Shown here piece after piece: positions 24,799 through 34,104 of a DNA stretch of 36,004 nt. Location: the NCBI GenBank assembly GCA_016871015.1, contig VFZX01000031.1, positions 1-36,004 on the forward strand, written 5' to 3'. Position 1 is the stretch's first letter, and each line of letters begins with the position of its first letter. The notes below the pieces were generated by a model, which had not been told where the DNA came from, searched no databases, and saw only the letters and a list, made by a program, of their open reading frames with translations. This stretch comes from Acidobacteriota bacterium (GTDB lineage Bacteria; Acidobacteriota; Terriglobia; Bryobacterales; Bryobacteraceae). The position numbers and the translations under genes were made by a program.

Positions 24799-25933
24799 GT
24801 TTGATTCCTGTTCCGAAGTTTTGCGCCACGGTTTGGCCCACGTCGGAGAGCGTGGGCCGGGTTCCCAGATTTGTACCGCTCCGCACGCCAGGTCCGGAGG
24901 CCAATACCGGAACGTACTCGCGCGTGTGGTCGGTGCCCGGCGTGGTGGGATCGCAGCCGTGATCGGCGGTGAACACGAGGAGATCTCCCTGGCGCATCGC
25001 GGACTCGACGCTGGGGACCCAGGCGTCGGCCTCCTCCAGCGCACGCGCGTACCCTTCCACGTCATTGCGATGGCCGTAGAGCGAGTCGAAGTCCACCAGG
25101 TTGACGAAAATCAAACCGGCCGGCTGGTCCGCCATCGCGGCCAGCGTCTTCGACATCCCGTCCGTATTGCCTTTTGACGCAGTGTGCCGGGTGATGCCGC
25201 GTCCGAGGAAGACATCGGAGATCTTGCCGACACCCGTCACAGCCACGCCTCGCGCGGCGAGCTGGTCGAGCAGCATGCCGGACTCCGGGGGCAGCGCGTA
25301 ATCGTGGCGGTTCGCGGTCCGGGTGAACGCCCCTGGCGATCCGGTAAACGGACGCGCGATCACACGGCCCACGGCGTGGGGACCAGCGAGGATCCCACGG
25401 GCGGTCTCGCAGATCCGGTACAGCTCGGTGAGGGGCACAACATCCTCATGCGCGGCGATCTGGAACACGCTATCTGCCGAGGTGTAGACGATGAGCGCGC
25501 CAGTCCGCATGTGTTCCTCGCCGAGTTCCTTGATGATCTCGGTGCCGCTCGCGGGCTTGTTGCCGATCGCCCGCCGTCCGGTCCGTTGCTCGAACGGACG
25601 CATGATCTCCGGCGGGAATCCGTCAGGAAACAGCGGTAGCGGAGCAGCCAGGTGAATCCCCGCCATCTCCCAATGGCCGGTGGTGGTGTCCTTGCCGGGT
25701 GACGCCAGGGCGCAGGCTCCGTACGCGCCTTGCGGATCCGCCGAGGGCTCGATTCCCTTCAGTGGGCGGATGTTCCCCAGGCCAAGCCGCGCGAAATTCG
25801 GAAGCCGGAGTGTCCGTCTTGCGGCGATGTTTCCGAGCGTCGACGCGCCGGGCGGATCCCCGAATTCAGCGGCATCCGGCATCGCTCCAATGCCCACGCT
25901 GTCCAGCACCACCAGAATCACCCGGTCAAACAC
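24764..25933 (-). CDS. deoB: Phosphopentomutase
   Basis: A 389-residue enzyme that interconverts (deoxy)ribose 1-phosphate and 5-phosphate in nucleoside catabolism. It is itself of the alkaline phosphatase superfamily. Motifs: [14 protein letters not shown] at the N-terminus, [11 protein letters not shown] near residues 80-90 (nucleophile region), [33 protein letters not shown] and a C-terminal [15 protein letters not shown]. Length fits DeoB. The gene sits 3 bp after the TlpA-like gene and overlaps the next gene by 35 bp, so it is in the operon. No purine nucleoside phosphorylase is in the window. Confidence 0.95.
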   Translation of the reverse strand: MFDRVILVVLDSVGIGAMPDAAEFGDPPGASTLGNIAARRTLRLPNFARLGLGNIRPLKGIEPSADPQGAYGACALASPGKDTTTGHWEMAGIHLAAPLPLFPDGFPPEIMRPFEQRTGRRAIGNKPASGTEIIKELGEEHMRTGALIVYTSADSVFQIAAHEDVVPLTELYRICETARGILAGPHAVGRVIARPFTGSPGAFTRTANRHDYALPPESGMLLDQLAARGVAVTGVGKISDVFLGRGITRHTASKGNTDGMSKTLAAMADQPAGLIFVNLVDFDSLYGHRNDVEGYARALEEADAWVPSVESAMRQGDLLVFTADHGCDPTTPGTDHTREYVPVLASGPGVRSGTNLGTRPTLSDVGQTVAQNFGTGIKHGTSFLPAIAA

Positions 25934-25936
25934 CGC

Positions 25937-27190
25937 TCAATTCTCCTTGAGCGACTGCTCGATCCGCTCGGTGAGCATCTCAACGAACCGCTCCGCGATG
26001 AATCCGTTCATGCGGCTGACAATCTCGCCCTTCGGACTGATCACGATGGTCGTTGGAATCGAGGAGACCCGCAGGAGCTGCGACAGCCCATCCTCGAAGT
26101 ACACGGTCTTGTTCCACTGGTTACGGTCCAGGAACGGCTTGACCAGTTCGCGGTTCTCGTCTGCGTTGATGTTCAATAGAACGACTCGCGGATTGTCCTT
26201 GTAGCGCTTCTTCACCTCTTCGTACAGTGGTTGCTGCGCGCGGCACGGACCGCACCAGGTCGCCCAAAAGTCGAGCACCACAACTTTGCCCTTGAGCGAG
26301 GCGAGCCTCAACTTCTCGCCGTTCAGTCCCGACACGGTGAACTGCATCGGATCATTGATCGAGGAGTTGGGATCGTTCTTTGCGATGTTCGCCCGGTAGG
26401 CTTCAATCTGAGCCTGCGTCCGGTCCCAGGCGGCAAGGATCAGGTCGCCGAGTCCAGTCTCCGATCCGTGGATCTTGCGGTAGGCCTCGCCCAGCCTCTG
26501 GCGGTCACGCTGGCGGTCGGCGGATTCAAGCGCCGGATCCGCGATCGAGAACGCATCGGCCCAGAACGGAAGCGCTTCCGCGGTTTTCCCCTGCCGGTCG
26601 AGCCAGCGTCCGATTTCACGCGCGGCCTCGCCCGACGGATAGGTGGCGTAGCTCTGGCGCGCCAGATCGGTCGCTTCGGCCGGACGTCCCAAATTCCCTT
26701 GGGCGCGGGACTGGTAGACCAGCGCCTTGCTCAGCAGGATCTTCTGCTGCTCCGCAAGCTGCGCATAGTTACGGATCCCGGGCGAGGGCGCCATCACCCG
26801 CGCGGTCTCTTCTAGCTTCTTCGAGTAGCCGAGCGCGCGCTCGGCGCGGTCCTTGGAATCCTCCGACAGCAGGTGGCGCGACACGCGTTCGAGCAGCTCC
26901 AGGTTGATCGCGTCGGTCTTCAGCACCTCTTCGCCGTACTTGATGATCCGGGCGCCGTCGCGCGTCTCGATCGCGGCCTTGGCAAGCGCACGTTCGAGCT
27001 CGGGCCGCTGAGCGGTCCGCGGGAACCTCTGCAGGTGCAGCTCCAGCGCGCGAATGAAGTCGACCTGGCTCGATCCGGCCTCAGCCAGGGCGCGCGACAG
27101 CGACTCCTGCTCGGCCTTTTCAGGTTCAGACGGAGGCTGCTGGGCCGCGGCGAACGCCACGGCGGTGAAAAGCAAGAGCAGGTGGATCAC
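25937..27190 (-). CDS. Exported TlpA/ResA-like thioredoxin-fold protein with long N-terminal helical region
   Basis: A 417-residue protein with a signal peptide ([17 protein letters not shown]). Residues about 20-270 are helical and look like tetratricopeptide-type repeats. The C-terminal 140 residues are a redoxin/TlpA domain with KGKVVVLDFWATWCGPC (active-site Cys313 and Cys316) and SSIPTTIVISPKGEIV (cis-Pro). The domain suggests periplasmic thiol-disulfide exchange, as in cytochrome maturation or redox repair. It starts at the stop of the upstream orphan gene (ATGA overlap). The N-terminal extension is longer than in classic TlpA; its job is unknown. Confidence 0.85.
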   Translation of the reverse strand: MIHLLLLFTAVAFAAAQQPPSEPEKAEQESLSRALAEAGSSQVDFIRALELHLQRFPRTAQRPELERALAKAAIETRDGARIIKYGEEVLKTDAINLELLERVSRHLLSEDSKDRAERALGYSKKLEETARVMAPSPGIRNYAQLAEQQKILLSKALVYQSRAQGNLGRPAEATDLARQSYATYPSGEAAREIGRWLDRQGKTAEALPFWADAFSIADPALESADRQRDRQRLGEAYRKIHGSETGLGDLILAAWDRTQAQIEAYRANIAKNDPNSSINDPMQFTVSGLNGEKLRLASLKGKVVVLDFWATWCGPCRAQQPLYEEVKKRYKDNPRVVLLNINADENRELVKPFLDRNQWNKTVYFEDGLSQLLRVSSIPTTIVISPKGEIVSRMNGFIAERFVEMLTERIEQSLKEN

Positions 27191-27807
27191 TGTTGTGGCT
27201 TCGGCCGCCCATTCTTGATCCAGTCGATCAAGGTTCCGGCGCGCTCGCGGTCCATGTTCAGGAAGCTGGAATTCTTCACCACGCGCTCCAGGAGCGGGAA
27301 AAAGTGGGCCCCGCCCGCCAGCCGGTCACGCTCCATCAGCGCCTGAAGCTGCAGCAGCGCGCGGTTGGCGCCCAGCTTGTCGTACTTGACGCTTCGCTCG
27401 ACGGCGATGTAGATCTGTTGCGTGTCGGTCATCTTCTCGAACCACTCGAGCAGGAGACGGGCGTCGTCCACCTGTGAGTAGTTAAACTTCGCTTCTTGCG
27501 TCTGGCCGCCGTCCTCCCAGCGGAACGTCTTCATGCCCATGTTGGCGACCTTCAAACCGCTTTCCAGCGGATCCTTGAAGTGGTTCAGCTTCCCGGCGAG
27601 GGCAAAGATCGCGTCGGCGTCTTCTTTTTTGAGATCGAACCTGATGGGCTGTTCGTCATCCGGCGATTCCTTGTAGACCGCCTTCCCGTCGCGCTCAAAC
27701 GTGATCTGCACCCACGGCGGAATGCTGCCCTGGAAGACTTTCGAATAGACGATGCGCGGCTCAGCCCAGCAGGCAAGTGGAAGCAAGGCCAGCCAAGCCC
27801 GCCTCAT
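27187..27807 (-). CDS. Exported protein of unknown function
   Basis: A 206-residue protein. I chose the ATG at 27807, which overlaps the ruvC stop by ATGA and opens [17 protein letters not shown], a signal peptide; the longer frame has no such start. The mature part has a beta-rich first half ([16 protein letters not shown]) followed by charged helices. It has a lone Cys in the signal region and no recognised motif. Its stop overlaps the TlpA-like gene start by ATGA, so the two are expressed together. No family recognised. Confidence 0.7.
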   Translation of the reverse strand: MRRAWLALLPLACWAEPRIVYSKVFQGSIPPWVQITFERDGKAVYKESPDDEQPIRFDLKKEDADAIFALAGKLNHFKDPLESGLKVANMGMKTFRWEDGGQTQEAKFNYSQVDDARLLLEWFEKMTDTQQIYIAVERSVKYDKLGANRALLQLQALMERDRLAGGAHFFPLLERVVKNSSFLNMDRERAGTLIDWIKNGRPKPQQ

Positions 27808-28301
27808 GACGCCGCTCCCATCCGCCGCGTGAAGGTGCTTCGCACGGCATGGCATACCGCCACGGCCAGCGCGTCGCAGGCATCGGCCTGGTTAACCGGC
27901 GCAGCGGATCCGAACATCGACCGCATCATGAACTGGACCTGCTCCTTATCCGCACGCCCAAATCCCGTAACGGACTGCTTTACTTCAAGCGCCGAATACT
28001 CCGCGCAACTGAGGCCTGCCTCGGCCAGCACCAGCAGCACGGCTCCCCGCACGTGCGCGAGCTTCAGTGCGGATTGCGCGTTCACGGCGTGGAACACGGC
28101 TTCGACCGCTGCTTCCGACGGACCGTGCCCGGACATCACCTCACGCAACCCGCCGGCGATCTTGGCCAGACGAGCCGGAAACGGATCGCGGGCCGAGGTC
28201 CGGATGGTGCCCGCCGCCAGAATGCGGTGGACGCGGCCATCGCTGTCAATGACGCCATAGCCGGTGCGCTCCGAGCCGCAATCCACGCCAAGCACGCGCA
28301 T
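27804..28301 (-). CDS. ruvC: Holliday junction resolvase RuvC
   Basis: A 165-residue endonuclease that resolves Holliday junctions with RuvAB. The length fits. Catalytic acidic residues are at the expected places: Asp7 (VLGVDCG), Glu67 (AVEAVF), Asp140 and Asp143 (QADACDALA). It follows yebC by 8 bp. The yebC-ruvC order is common in bacteria, which supports the call. ruvA and ruvB are not in this window. Confidence 0.95.
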   Translation of the reverse strand: MRVLGVDCGSERTGYGVIDSDGRVHRILAAGTIRTSARDPFPARLAKIAGGLREVMSGHGPSEAAVEAVFHAVNAQSALKLAHVRGAVLLVLAEAGLSCAEYSALEVKQSVTGFGRADKEQVQFMMRSMFGSAAPVNQADACDALAVAVCHAVRSTFTRRMGAAS

Positions 28302-28309
28302 GTCCGGCG

Positions 28310-29053
28310 TCAGCCCATCGCTTCGATTTCGGATTCGTCGATATCGAAGTTCGAATAGACGTCCTGGACGTCGTCGTGTTCTTCGAGCGCGTCGCTCAGC
28401 TTGAGCATTCCCGTGGCGTTCTTGCCTTCGAGCTTGACCAGGTTCTTCGGAACCATCGCTACTGCGGCCTCAACGGTCGGGATTCCGGCCTTCTGGATCG
28501 CCTCCAGCAACCCGTCATGCGCCGCGGGATCCGCCAGCACTTCCCAGTTGCCCCCGCTGTCCTTGACATCATCGGCGCCCGCGTCGAGCGCGATGTTCAT
28601 CAACTGTTCCTCGCTCGCTTTGTCGCCCTCGATCAGAATGTGGCTCTTGCGCTCGAACATCCAGCCGACCGAGCCGACTTCGCCCAGGTTCCCGCCGTGC
28701 TTGGAGAACATATGGCGGATCTCGCTCACCGTCCGGTTCCGGTTGTCGGTGGCGGTGGATACCATCACCGCGGCGCCTCCTGGTCCGTAGCCTTCAAACA
28801 TGATCTCGTCGATCTGGCCGCCGTCGAGCTCGCCCGTGCCGCGCATGACCGCGCGCTTGATGTTGTCGGCGGGCATCGAGACGGCTTTGGCCGCGGCGAT
28901 TGCGGTGCGGAGACGTGGATTGCCATCGGGATCGCCACCGCTGCGCGCAGCGATGGTGATTTCCTTAATCAAGCGCGTGAAAACCTTGCCACGCTTGGCA
29001 TCCAAGGCGGCCTTCTTGTGTTTGATGGTCGCCCACTTTGAGTGTCCGGACAT
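28310..29053 (-). CDS. yebC: YebC/PmpR family regulator (TACO1)
   Basis: A 247-residue protein of standard length. The highly conserved N-terminus [23 protein letters not shown] is visible, followed by the FTRLIKEI segment and GPGGAAVMV and the [10 protein letters not shown] region. The family acts in transcription regulation or in relieving ribosome stalling at proline stretches; both have been reported. The ruvC gene follows directly. A 40-bp gap to the glycan cluster could hold a promoter, so yebC-ruvC and later genes may be expressed separately from the glycan genes. Confidence 0.95.
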   Translation of the reverse strand: MSGHSKWATIKHKKAALDAKRGKVFTRLIKEITIAARSGGDPDGNPRLRTAIAAAKAVSMPADNIKRAVMRGTGELDGGQIDEIMFEGYGPGGAAVMVSTATDNRNRTVSEIRHMFSKHGGNLGEVGSVGWMFERKSHILIEGDKASEEQLMNIALDAGADDVKDSGGNWEVLADPAAHDGLLEAIQKAGIPTVEAAVAMVPKNLVKLEGKNATGMLKLSDALEEHDDVQDVYSNFDIDESEIEAMG

Positions 29054-29093
29054 GAATTCTCAGCATAACAGACCGGGCGGAATCAAGCGGATT

Positions 29094-30317
29094 TCAAATC
29101 ACGTCGGCGAAGGACTTCCGCAACCTCCAGAACACCGCGTGGCCCGCCACGCACACCGCCGCCGAACCCAGCCATAGCGCCGCCAGCCTGGTCCATTCCG
29201 GCGCCCTGCCTTCGAGCAGCACACTCCGGTAGCCCTCCACCAGCGCGAACAGTGGACTCTTGCTCAAAACCGGCAGCGCCCAGGCCGGAATCTGCGACTC
29301 CGGGTAGCAGATCGGGGAAAGGAAAAACAGCAGAGTGAGCGCGAATCCGATGATCTGGCCCAGGTCGCGCAGGTAGACTCCGGCCGCGGCGAGGAACCAG
29401 CAGCAGCCGAGCGTCAGCATGAGCTGCGGCGTCACCAGTGCCGGAAGCCAGACTAACGTCCAGGGTGGCGCGCCGCGCGATGCCAGCAGCAGGACCAGGA
29501 AAACGATCAGGGCGAACAATCCGGTGACCAGCCCGGTCATCGCCAGGTTCGCGGGCAGCGTCTCCACCGGAAAAACCAGCTTCTTGACGAAATTGCGGTT
29601 CTCCAGCATCACCGCTGGCGCGCGCCCCACGGCTTCGCTGAACGGCAGCCACGGCAGCATTCCGGCAAGGAAGTACAACACGAACCCTGACCGGCTCGGA
29701 TCATTGCCGAACCGGGCCTCCAGCACCACGCCGAAGACGAAGAAATAGGTGAGCATCAGCAGCAGTGGATGCAACACCGTCCACGCTGCGCCGGCGAGCG
29801 ACCCGCGGTAGCGCGACGAAATCTCCCGGCGCACCAGTGAGCGGATCAGCCGCCGGTTCCGCCACAGGGTCCGGAACGGATCCAACAGCAGGATCCGCAG
29901 TTTGCGCGGCCATCCCCGGCGGGACAACGCACCGCGCGTGATCACCTCGGTCCGCGACACTTCGGCGCGTCCGCCAGCGACGCAAGCCTCCACCAGCACG
30001 AACGGCCACTCGCGCGCGTGGAACCAGCCATCGGATTCCGACCGCGGCGAGACGTACACATGGTAGCTGCCATTCTCGGCGGGCAGTTCCACCGCCATCT
30101 CCACCGGGACGGCCGCACCGGGATCGACATCGCCCGGCAGCCTCCGCCACTCGCCTTCCGACAGGAACAGGCCCGTCGCCGGATCATAGACCTGGACGCC
30201 GGTGCACAGATCGGAGTCCGCCGCCCAGCGCGTGTGCGTGCGGTTTTCGAGTTCGAACCGCACCGCCAGCGCAAGCCCGGCGGCCGAGGCGCGCGGATTC
30301 AGGTATCCGGCGCTCAT
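29094..30317 (-). CDS. ABC-2 polysaccharide export permease with N-terminal extra-domain (Wzm-like)
   Basis: A 407-residue protein. I chose the ATG at 30317, which overlaps the previous stop by ATGA. Residues about 150-407 are an ABC-2 permease of O-antigen/teichoic-acid type, with VRREISSRYRGSLAGAAW, LHPLLLMLTY, FVKKLVFPVE and six hydrophobic segments. Residues about 1-112 are a beta-rich soluble domain with RFELENRTHTRW, VYDPATGLFLSEG and GSYHVYVS, like the Wzt C-terminal sandwich, which binds the glycan. In the usual system that domain is at the end of the ATPase; here it is fused to the permease. No ATPase is in the window. A start near the permease at GTG cannot be excluded. Confidence 0.8.
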   Translation of the reverse strand: MSAGYLNPRASAAGLALAVRFELENRTHTRWAADSDLCTGVQVYDPATGLFLSEGEWRRLPGDVDPGAAVPVEMAVELPAENGSYHVYVSPRSESDGWFHAREWPFVLVEACVAGGRAEVSRTEVITRGALSRRGWPRKLRILLLDPFRTLWRNRRLIRSLVRREISSRYRGSLAGAAWTVLHPLLLMLTYFFVFGVVLEARFGNDPSRSGFVLYFLAGMLPWLPFSEAVGRAPAVMLENRNFVKKLVFPVETLPANLAMTGLVTGLFALIVFLVLLLASRGAPPWTLVWLPALVTPQLMLTLGCCWFLAAAGVYLRDLGQIIGFALTLLFFLSPICYPESQIPAWALPVLSKSPLFALVEGYRSVLLEGRAPEWTRLAALWLGSAAVCVAGHAVFWRLRKSFADVI

Positions 30318-32287
30318 CCGCTGTAGAGCCACGCCGGAAACCGGTTGCGCACCGGTCCGGTCTTGATGCCCACGGCGTAGATTCCATCGCCGCGTTGATC
30401 GGTTGGCAGATTGTACCGGGCGAGCAGATGCGCGACCCAATGCAGGTCCGCCGAAGGGATCTCGCGGAACGGGCCGGTCTCAAGCAGGGTCACGGTGAAC
30501 CCTGCGTCGTTGAACAGTGAGTAGATCTCGCGCGGAGCGTACTCGCGGTTGTGCCGCGCGTTGGTCTCAGCGGCTTCCGGCCGCAGGTAGGCGGGAAAAA
30601 ATCCCGGATGGAACCCATGGAGCATCGCGTTGAGAGCGCGCAGCGACGCGATGTTGGGAGTCGTCAGCACCAGGTGTCCGCCATCAGCCAGGATCCGGTT
30701 TGCTTCGGCCATCAGGAACATCGGATCCGTGGGCAGATGTTCGATCAGCTCACAGCACAGCACGGTGTGGAAGTGCCCGTCCGGATAGGGGAACCGGTCC
30801 TTCTCCGCGTCGAACAGGTCGATCTCGCATTCAAAGCGCTCGCCTTCAGTGGACTCGGCCGTCTTGCGCTCCACCCTTCCCAGTGGCCCGTAGTAGCATC
30901 CCCGGACCTCGCCGTAACCGAGCTTCAAACGGAGCGCCGGGGTGATCTGCATATAAGCGCCCATTTCGAGGATGCGCGAGCCCGGTGCACCGGGCGGCGT
31001 TATCGCGAGCGTCTTCTCAAATCGCGTGAGATGGGTCTCGAAGTAGTCCTGGGCTTCCTCTTCCAGCGCCCAGGTGCGCAAGTATGCGGGTTCCACGCGA
31101 ACCGGTTCCGGCGCCAGGTCCGCGGCGGCTGCCGGTGTCACGGGCCGGGCCGGGGCGGATGGCTGGACCCAGGTCCGCCCCGCCGCGACGCACTCAAGGA
31201 ATTCCAGGTACAGCTCCGCGGCGCGGTCCCAGTTGCACTCCTGCTCCACCCACGTCTTTGCGCGGGCGCCCATCGCCGCGGCCAGATCCCGGCGCGCCGT
31301 GAACAACTGGAGGTACTCGGTGAGCAGGCCTTCCTCACGCCCGTTGACCGGGACTTTCAGGCACACCTCATCCGGGAACTCAGCGAATGCGCCGACATCG
31401 GAAACCAGCGCCGCGCGTCCGAGCCCGAACGCGCGCAGCAGCGTGCCCGACGTCTCGCCGACAGTCGGATAGCGCAGATTCAGCACGAGGTCGCAGGCTC
31501 CCAGGTATCCGGTGAAGTCGCTGATGCCGTCAATCCGGCCGAGCACGCGCACGGACTCCCGGAGATCCAGCGATTTGATCAGATCGTCGAGCGGCAGCTC
31601 GGGATGCGGCTCCCCGCCCAGAATCATCCTCGCGCGCGGATCACAGCGGACCACGCGCCGGAACGCACGCAACGACTGCTCGATCCGCTTGTACGGCTTC
31701 AGGTGCCCGAACGTTCCGATCAGTGGCGTGGTTTCGTCCAGTCCCAGACGCCGCCGGAACACCATCGGGTGCGGCTCGGGAATCCAGGCCCCGTGCGGGA
31801 TCCGCGCCGCCGGGCCCCGGAATCCTGCTTCCCGTGCGCGCGCAATCACGTAGTCGGAATGCGCGATCAGACCGCGCGCCTCCGACAGGATCCGCCGCAA
31901 CATCGGCACGCCATCGTAGTCGGGCCCCACTTCCAGCGCCCGCACCCGCCGTGCGTATTCAAGCGCTTCGGTCCCGCCGTCGAACTCGACTTCGCGCAGG
32001 TACGCGTCCCAGTCGTTGCGCCTGATCGTCAGTGCCGCGGCCAGATGATGCAGGTTCGCTTCGTGCAGGACCACCACGCCGGGCCGCTCCAACGCGGACT
32101 CATAGGCGTGTGCGTGATCTGGGTTGTTGCCGATCTGGTAGAGCGCGATGTCAGGCTGCCGCGCGGGCTCTGCGCCGGTGACCACGTCAAGATCGCAACG
32201 GCGGCCGAGCGCGCCCGCCAGGGCCTCGGAATAGTCCGCGATGCCGCTCATCGCCGGAGGCATCGGCGAATACATCGCCACGCGCAT
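30314..32287 (-). CDS. GT4 glycosyltransferase fused to a class I methyltransferase
   Basis: A 657-residue bifunctional protein. I chose ATG at 32287 (MRVAMYSPMPPAMSGIADYS), a typical GT-B N-terminus. Residues 1-370 are a family 4 glycosyltransferase, with GTFGHLKPYKR (191-201) and VLNLRYPTVGETSG (268-281). A Pro/Ala-rich linker (376-400) joins it to a SAM-dependent methyltransferase: RILEMG (438-443, motif I), CCELIEHL (511-518) and LTTPN (541-545). It probably adds a sugar to a surface glycan and methylates it or a linked carrier. It sits between the exporter permease and DUF3108. Both domains are clear; the order of action is inferred. Confidence 0.87.
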   Translation of the reverse strand: MRVAMYSPMPPAMSGIADYSEALAGALGRRCDLDVVTGAEPARQPDIALYQIGNNPDHAHAYESALERPGVVVLHEANLHHLAAALTIRRNDWDAYLREVEFDGGTEALEYARRVRALEVGPDYDGVPMLRRILSEARGLIAHSDYVIARAREAGFRGPAARIPHGAWIPEPHPMVFRRRLGLDETTPLIGTFGHLKPYKRIEQSLRAFRRVVRCDPRARMILGGEPHPELPLDDLIKSLDLRESVRVLGRIDGISDFTGYLGACDLVLNLRYPTVGETSGTLLRAFGLGRAALVSDVGAFAEFPDEVCLKVPVNGREEGLLTEYLQLFTARRDLAAAMGARAKTWVEQECNWDRAAELYLEFLECVAAGRTWVQPSAPARPVTPAAAADLAPEPVRVEPAYLRTWALEEEAQDYFETHLTRFEKTLAITPPGAPGSRILEMGAYMQITPALRLKLGYGEVRGCYYGPLGRVERKTAESTEGERFECEIDLFDAEKDRFPYPDGHFHTVLCCELIEHLPTDPMFLMAEANRILADGGHLVLTTPNIASLRALNAMLHGFHPGFFPAYLRPEAAETNARHNREYAPREIYSLFNDAGFTVTLLETGPFREIPSADLHWVAHLLARYNLPTDQRGDGIYAVGIKTGPVRNRFPAWLYSG

Positions 32288-32288
32288 G

Positions 32289-32945
32289 CTATTGTGCAAG
32301 CTCCATCGACAAAACTCCGAGCGCGAACGGGACACGCAGGGCCAGAGGGACGCGCCCTTTTTCGCGGGACAGGAACAGCTCGACCGTGAGCTCCGAAACG
32401 GGGCCGGTCAGCGAAGCGATCACCTTGTCCGCCTCCACTTGCTTCTGGCCGAGGGTGATCCGCTGGATCCCTTCGTGGTCGAACTTCAGCTCGTATTGAG
32501 CGCCAAAGAACACCGTCTGCGGAGGCGGAATCCGGCCAGCATCCATCTCGCGGCGAAGGTGGAACAGCGCGGTCAATGCATCCCGGGCGCACGGCTTCAC
32601 CGGCAGCTCTGACTTGCCACCACCCCGGGTCTGGCGGACAACCACCGAGCGTCCGGTGTCAAACTCGAGAGTCTCGCTCGACTTCCTTGTCCCGTGCTCG
32701 CTCTCCTTGCTGAAGTGCACCGAACACAGCCCGGGAGTCGCCTCGGCGGCGAAGCGGTCCTTGATGGCAAAGCCGGGCAAGGAGGCATCGACGAAGAGGC
32801 CGAACTTCAACGTATCCGCGGAGCGCGCGGACGAAATTGATCCCTCGCCCAAACTCAAACCCGGCGGGACGCTCACCGAATACCGCAGCGTCTCCGTTTG
32901 CGCCGCGGCGCACATGGCCACAAGCGCCAGGCTAGCGGGCCGCAA
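32289..32945 (-). CDS. DUF3108 family exported protein
   Basis: A 218-residue protein. No ATG gives a proper N-terminus; the TTG at 32945 opens MRPASLALVAMCAAAQ, a signal peptide, so I use it, but the start is uncertain. The body fits DUF3108: LRYSVSVPPGLSLGEG, then a beta-rich set of strands with LEFDTGRSVVVRQ and TGPVSELTVELFLSREKGRVPLAL at the end. DUF3108 proteins are exported and of unknown function. The start overlaps the glycosyltransferase stop by 14 bp, and the following gene starts 1 bp after its stop. This places it in the glycan cluster. Confidence 0.72.
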   Translation of the reverse strand: MRPASLALVAMCAAAQTETLRYSVSVPPGLSLGEGSISSARSADTLKFGLFVDASLPGFAIKDRFAAEATPGLCSVHFSKESEHGTRKSSETLEFDTGRSVVVRQTRGGGKSELPVKPCARDALTALFHLRREMDAGRIPPPQTVFFGAQYELKFDHEGIQRITLGQKQVEADKVIASLTGPVSELTVELFLSREKGRVPLALRVPFALGVLSMELAQ

Positions 32946-34089
32946 CCTGGCTCCGCCTCGCCGCGCTGATCCGCGACTGTTCGGCCACCTCATGATAGAC
33001 ACGCAGCGTCTGGCTCGCAGCTTCCTTCCACTGAAACGCCGCGGCCCGCTGCAAGCCTTTCTTTTCCATCCGGGCGCGGAGTTCGGAGTCGAGCAGCACG
33101 TCGCGCATCGCCCGCGTCATCTGAGCCGGCGAGGCGGGATCAAACGTGATCGCGGCGCCATCGGCCACTTCCACCACCGCCGTGGTGGAGGAGCAGACCA
33201 CCGCGCGCCCCGATGCCATCGCCTCCACGATCGGGATCCCGAATCCCTCATAGAACGATGGGAACACGAACAGGTCGCATCCGCCGTATAAACCCTCGAG
33301 TTCCGTGTCCGTGACGAAGCCCGTGAAGTGGATGCGCGAGGACACCGGACTTTTCCCCGCCGCCTCCTTGACGCGCGATGCGTACCAGCTATCCTGCCCG
33401 GCCAAGACCAAGCGGTGCGGGAGTTCCGGATGGGAGCGCACCAACTGTTCGAACGCCTGGATCAGTCCGATCTGGTTCTTGCGCGGCTGCAGATCGCCCA
33501 CCATCAGGATGTAGGGAGCCGGAATTCCGAAACGCCGCTCGACGCGTCCTCGCCTAACCTCACGCGCCATCAAATGAAAACGCGGACTCACTCCGTTGGG
33601 CACCACCGTGATCCGGTCGGCTGGAAATCCGAACGCGCGCCGGATGCAGTGCGCCGAGAACTCGCTCGGCGTCAGTACGCGTGCCGCGTTCTGCACCGTG
33701 TGGCGCACCGTGTGCCGGAGCTGGGCCGCCCGCAGCGCCGGAAAAAATTCGGGCCGGTCGATAAAGCTGACATCGTGCACCGTGGCCACCACCGGCACCG
33801 GACACCCAAGGGGCGCCGTGTACTGGACGTGCAGCAGATCCGGGCGGTCGCGCCGGACCCGCAGCGTGAGGTCGAGCCCCAGCCGCCGGAACGGATTCGA
33901 GGACACACGCCGCACCACGAATTGTTCAGGCACCATCGCCTCGGCGCCCGGCTCCGAGATATAAGCAACGAATTCAGACCGCTTGTCCTGAGCCGCGAAC
34001 CCGCTGAGGAGGTTTCGAACATAGACTTCGTTCCCCGTTAGGTTGCGCCCGAGTGCATGCGCGTCTACGGCAAAACGCATTCCTGGCAC
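32932..34089 (-). CDS. Family 4 glycosyltransferase
   Basis: A 385-residue cytoplasmic enzyme with the GT-B fold. Features: MRFAVDAHALGRNLTGNEVYVRNLL (N-terminal start; Met4 is an alternative start), VPNGVSPRFH, YILMVGDLQPRKNQIGLIQAF (linker into the donor domain), and the FPSFYEGFGIPIVEAMASG motif with the E-x7-E pair that binds the nucleotide sugar. It starts 15 bp after the preceding glycosyltransferase ends. It should transfer a sugar for the exported surface glycan. The acceptor and sugar cannot be told. Confidence 0.92.
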   Translation of the reverse strand: MPGMRFAVDAHALGRNLTGNEVYVRNLLSGFAAQDKRSEFVAYISEPGAEAMVPEQFVVRRVSSNPFRRLGLDLTLRVRRDRPDLLHVQYTAPLGCPVPVVATVHDVSFIDRPEFFPALRAAQLRHTVRHTVQNAARVLTPSEFSAHCIRRAFGFPADRITVVPNGVSPRFHLMAREVRRGRVERRFGIPAPYILMVGDLQPRKNQIGLIQAFEQLVRSHPELPHRLVLAGQDSWYASRVKEAAGKSPVSSRIHFTGFVTDTELEGLYGGCDLFVFPSFYEGFGIPIVEAMASGRAVVCSSTTAVVEVADGAAITFDPASPAQMTRAMRDVLLDSELRARMEKKGLQRAAAFQWKEAASQTLRVYHEVAEQSRISAARRSQVAAR

Positions 34090-34104
34090 GTTCTTCCAGT
34101 ATAT

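Noticed and set aside
30551-32389. 612-residue plus-strand open frame
   Set aside because: Antisense of the GT/methyltransferase gene; composition is typical of a shadow frame and it has no recognisable domain.
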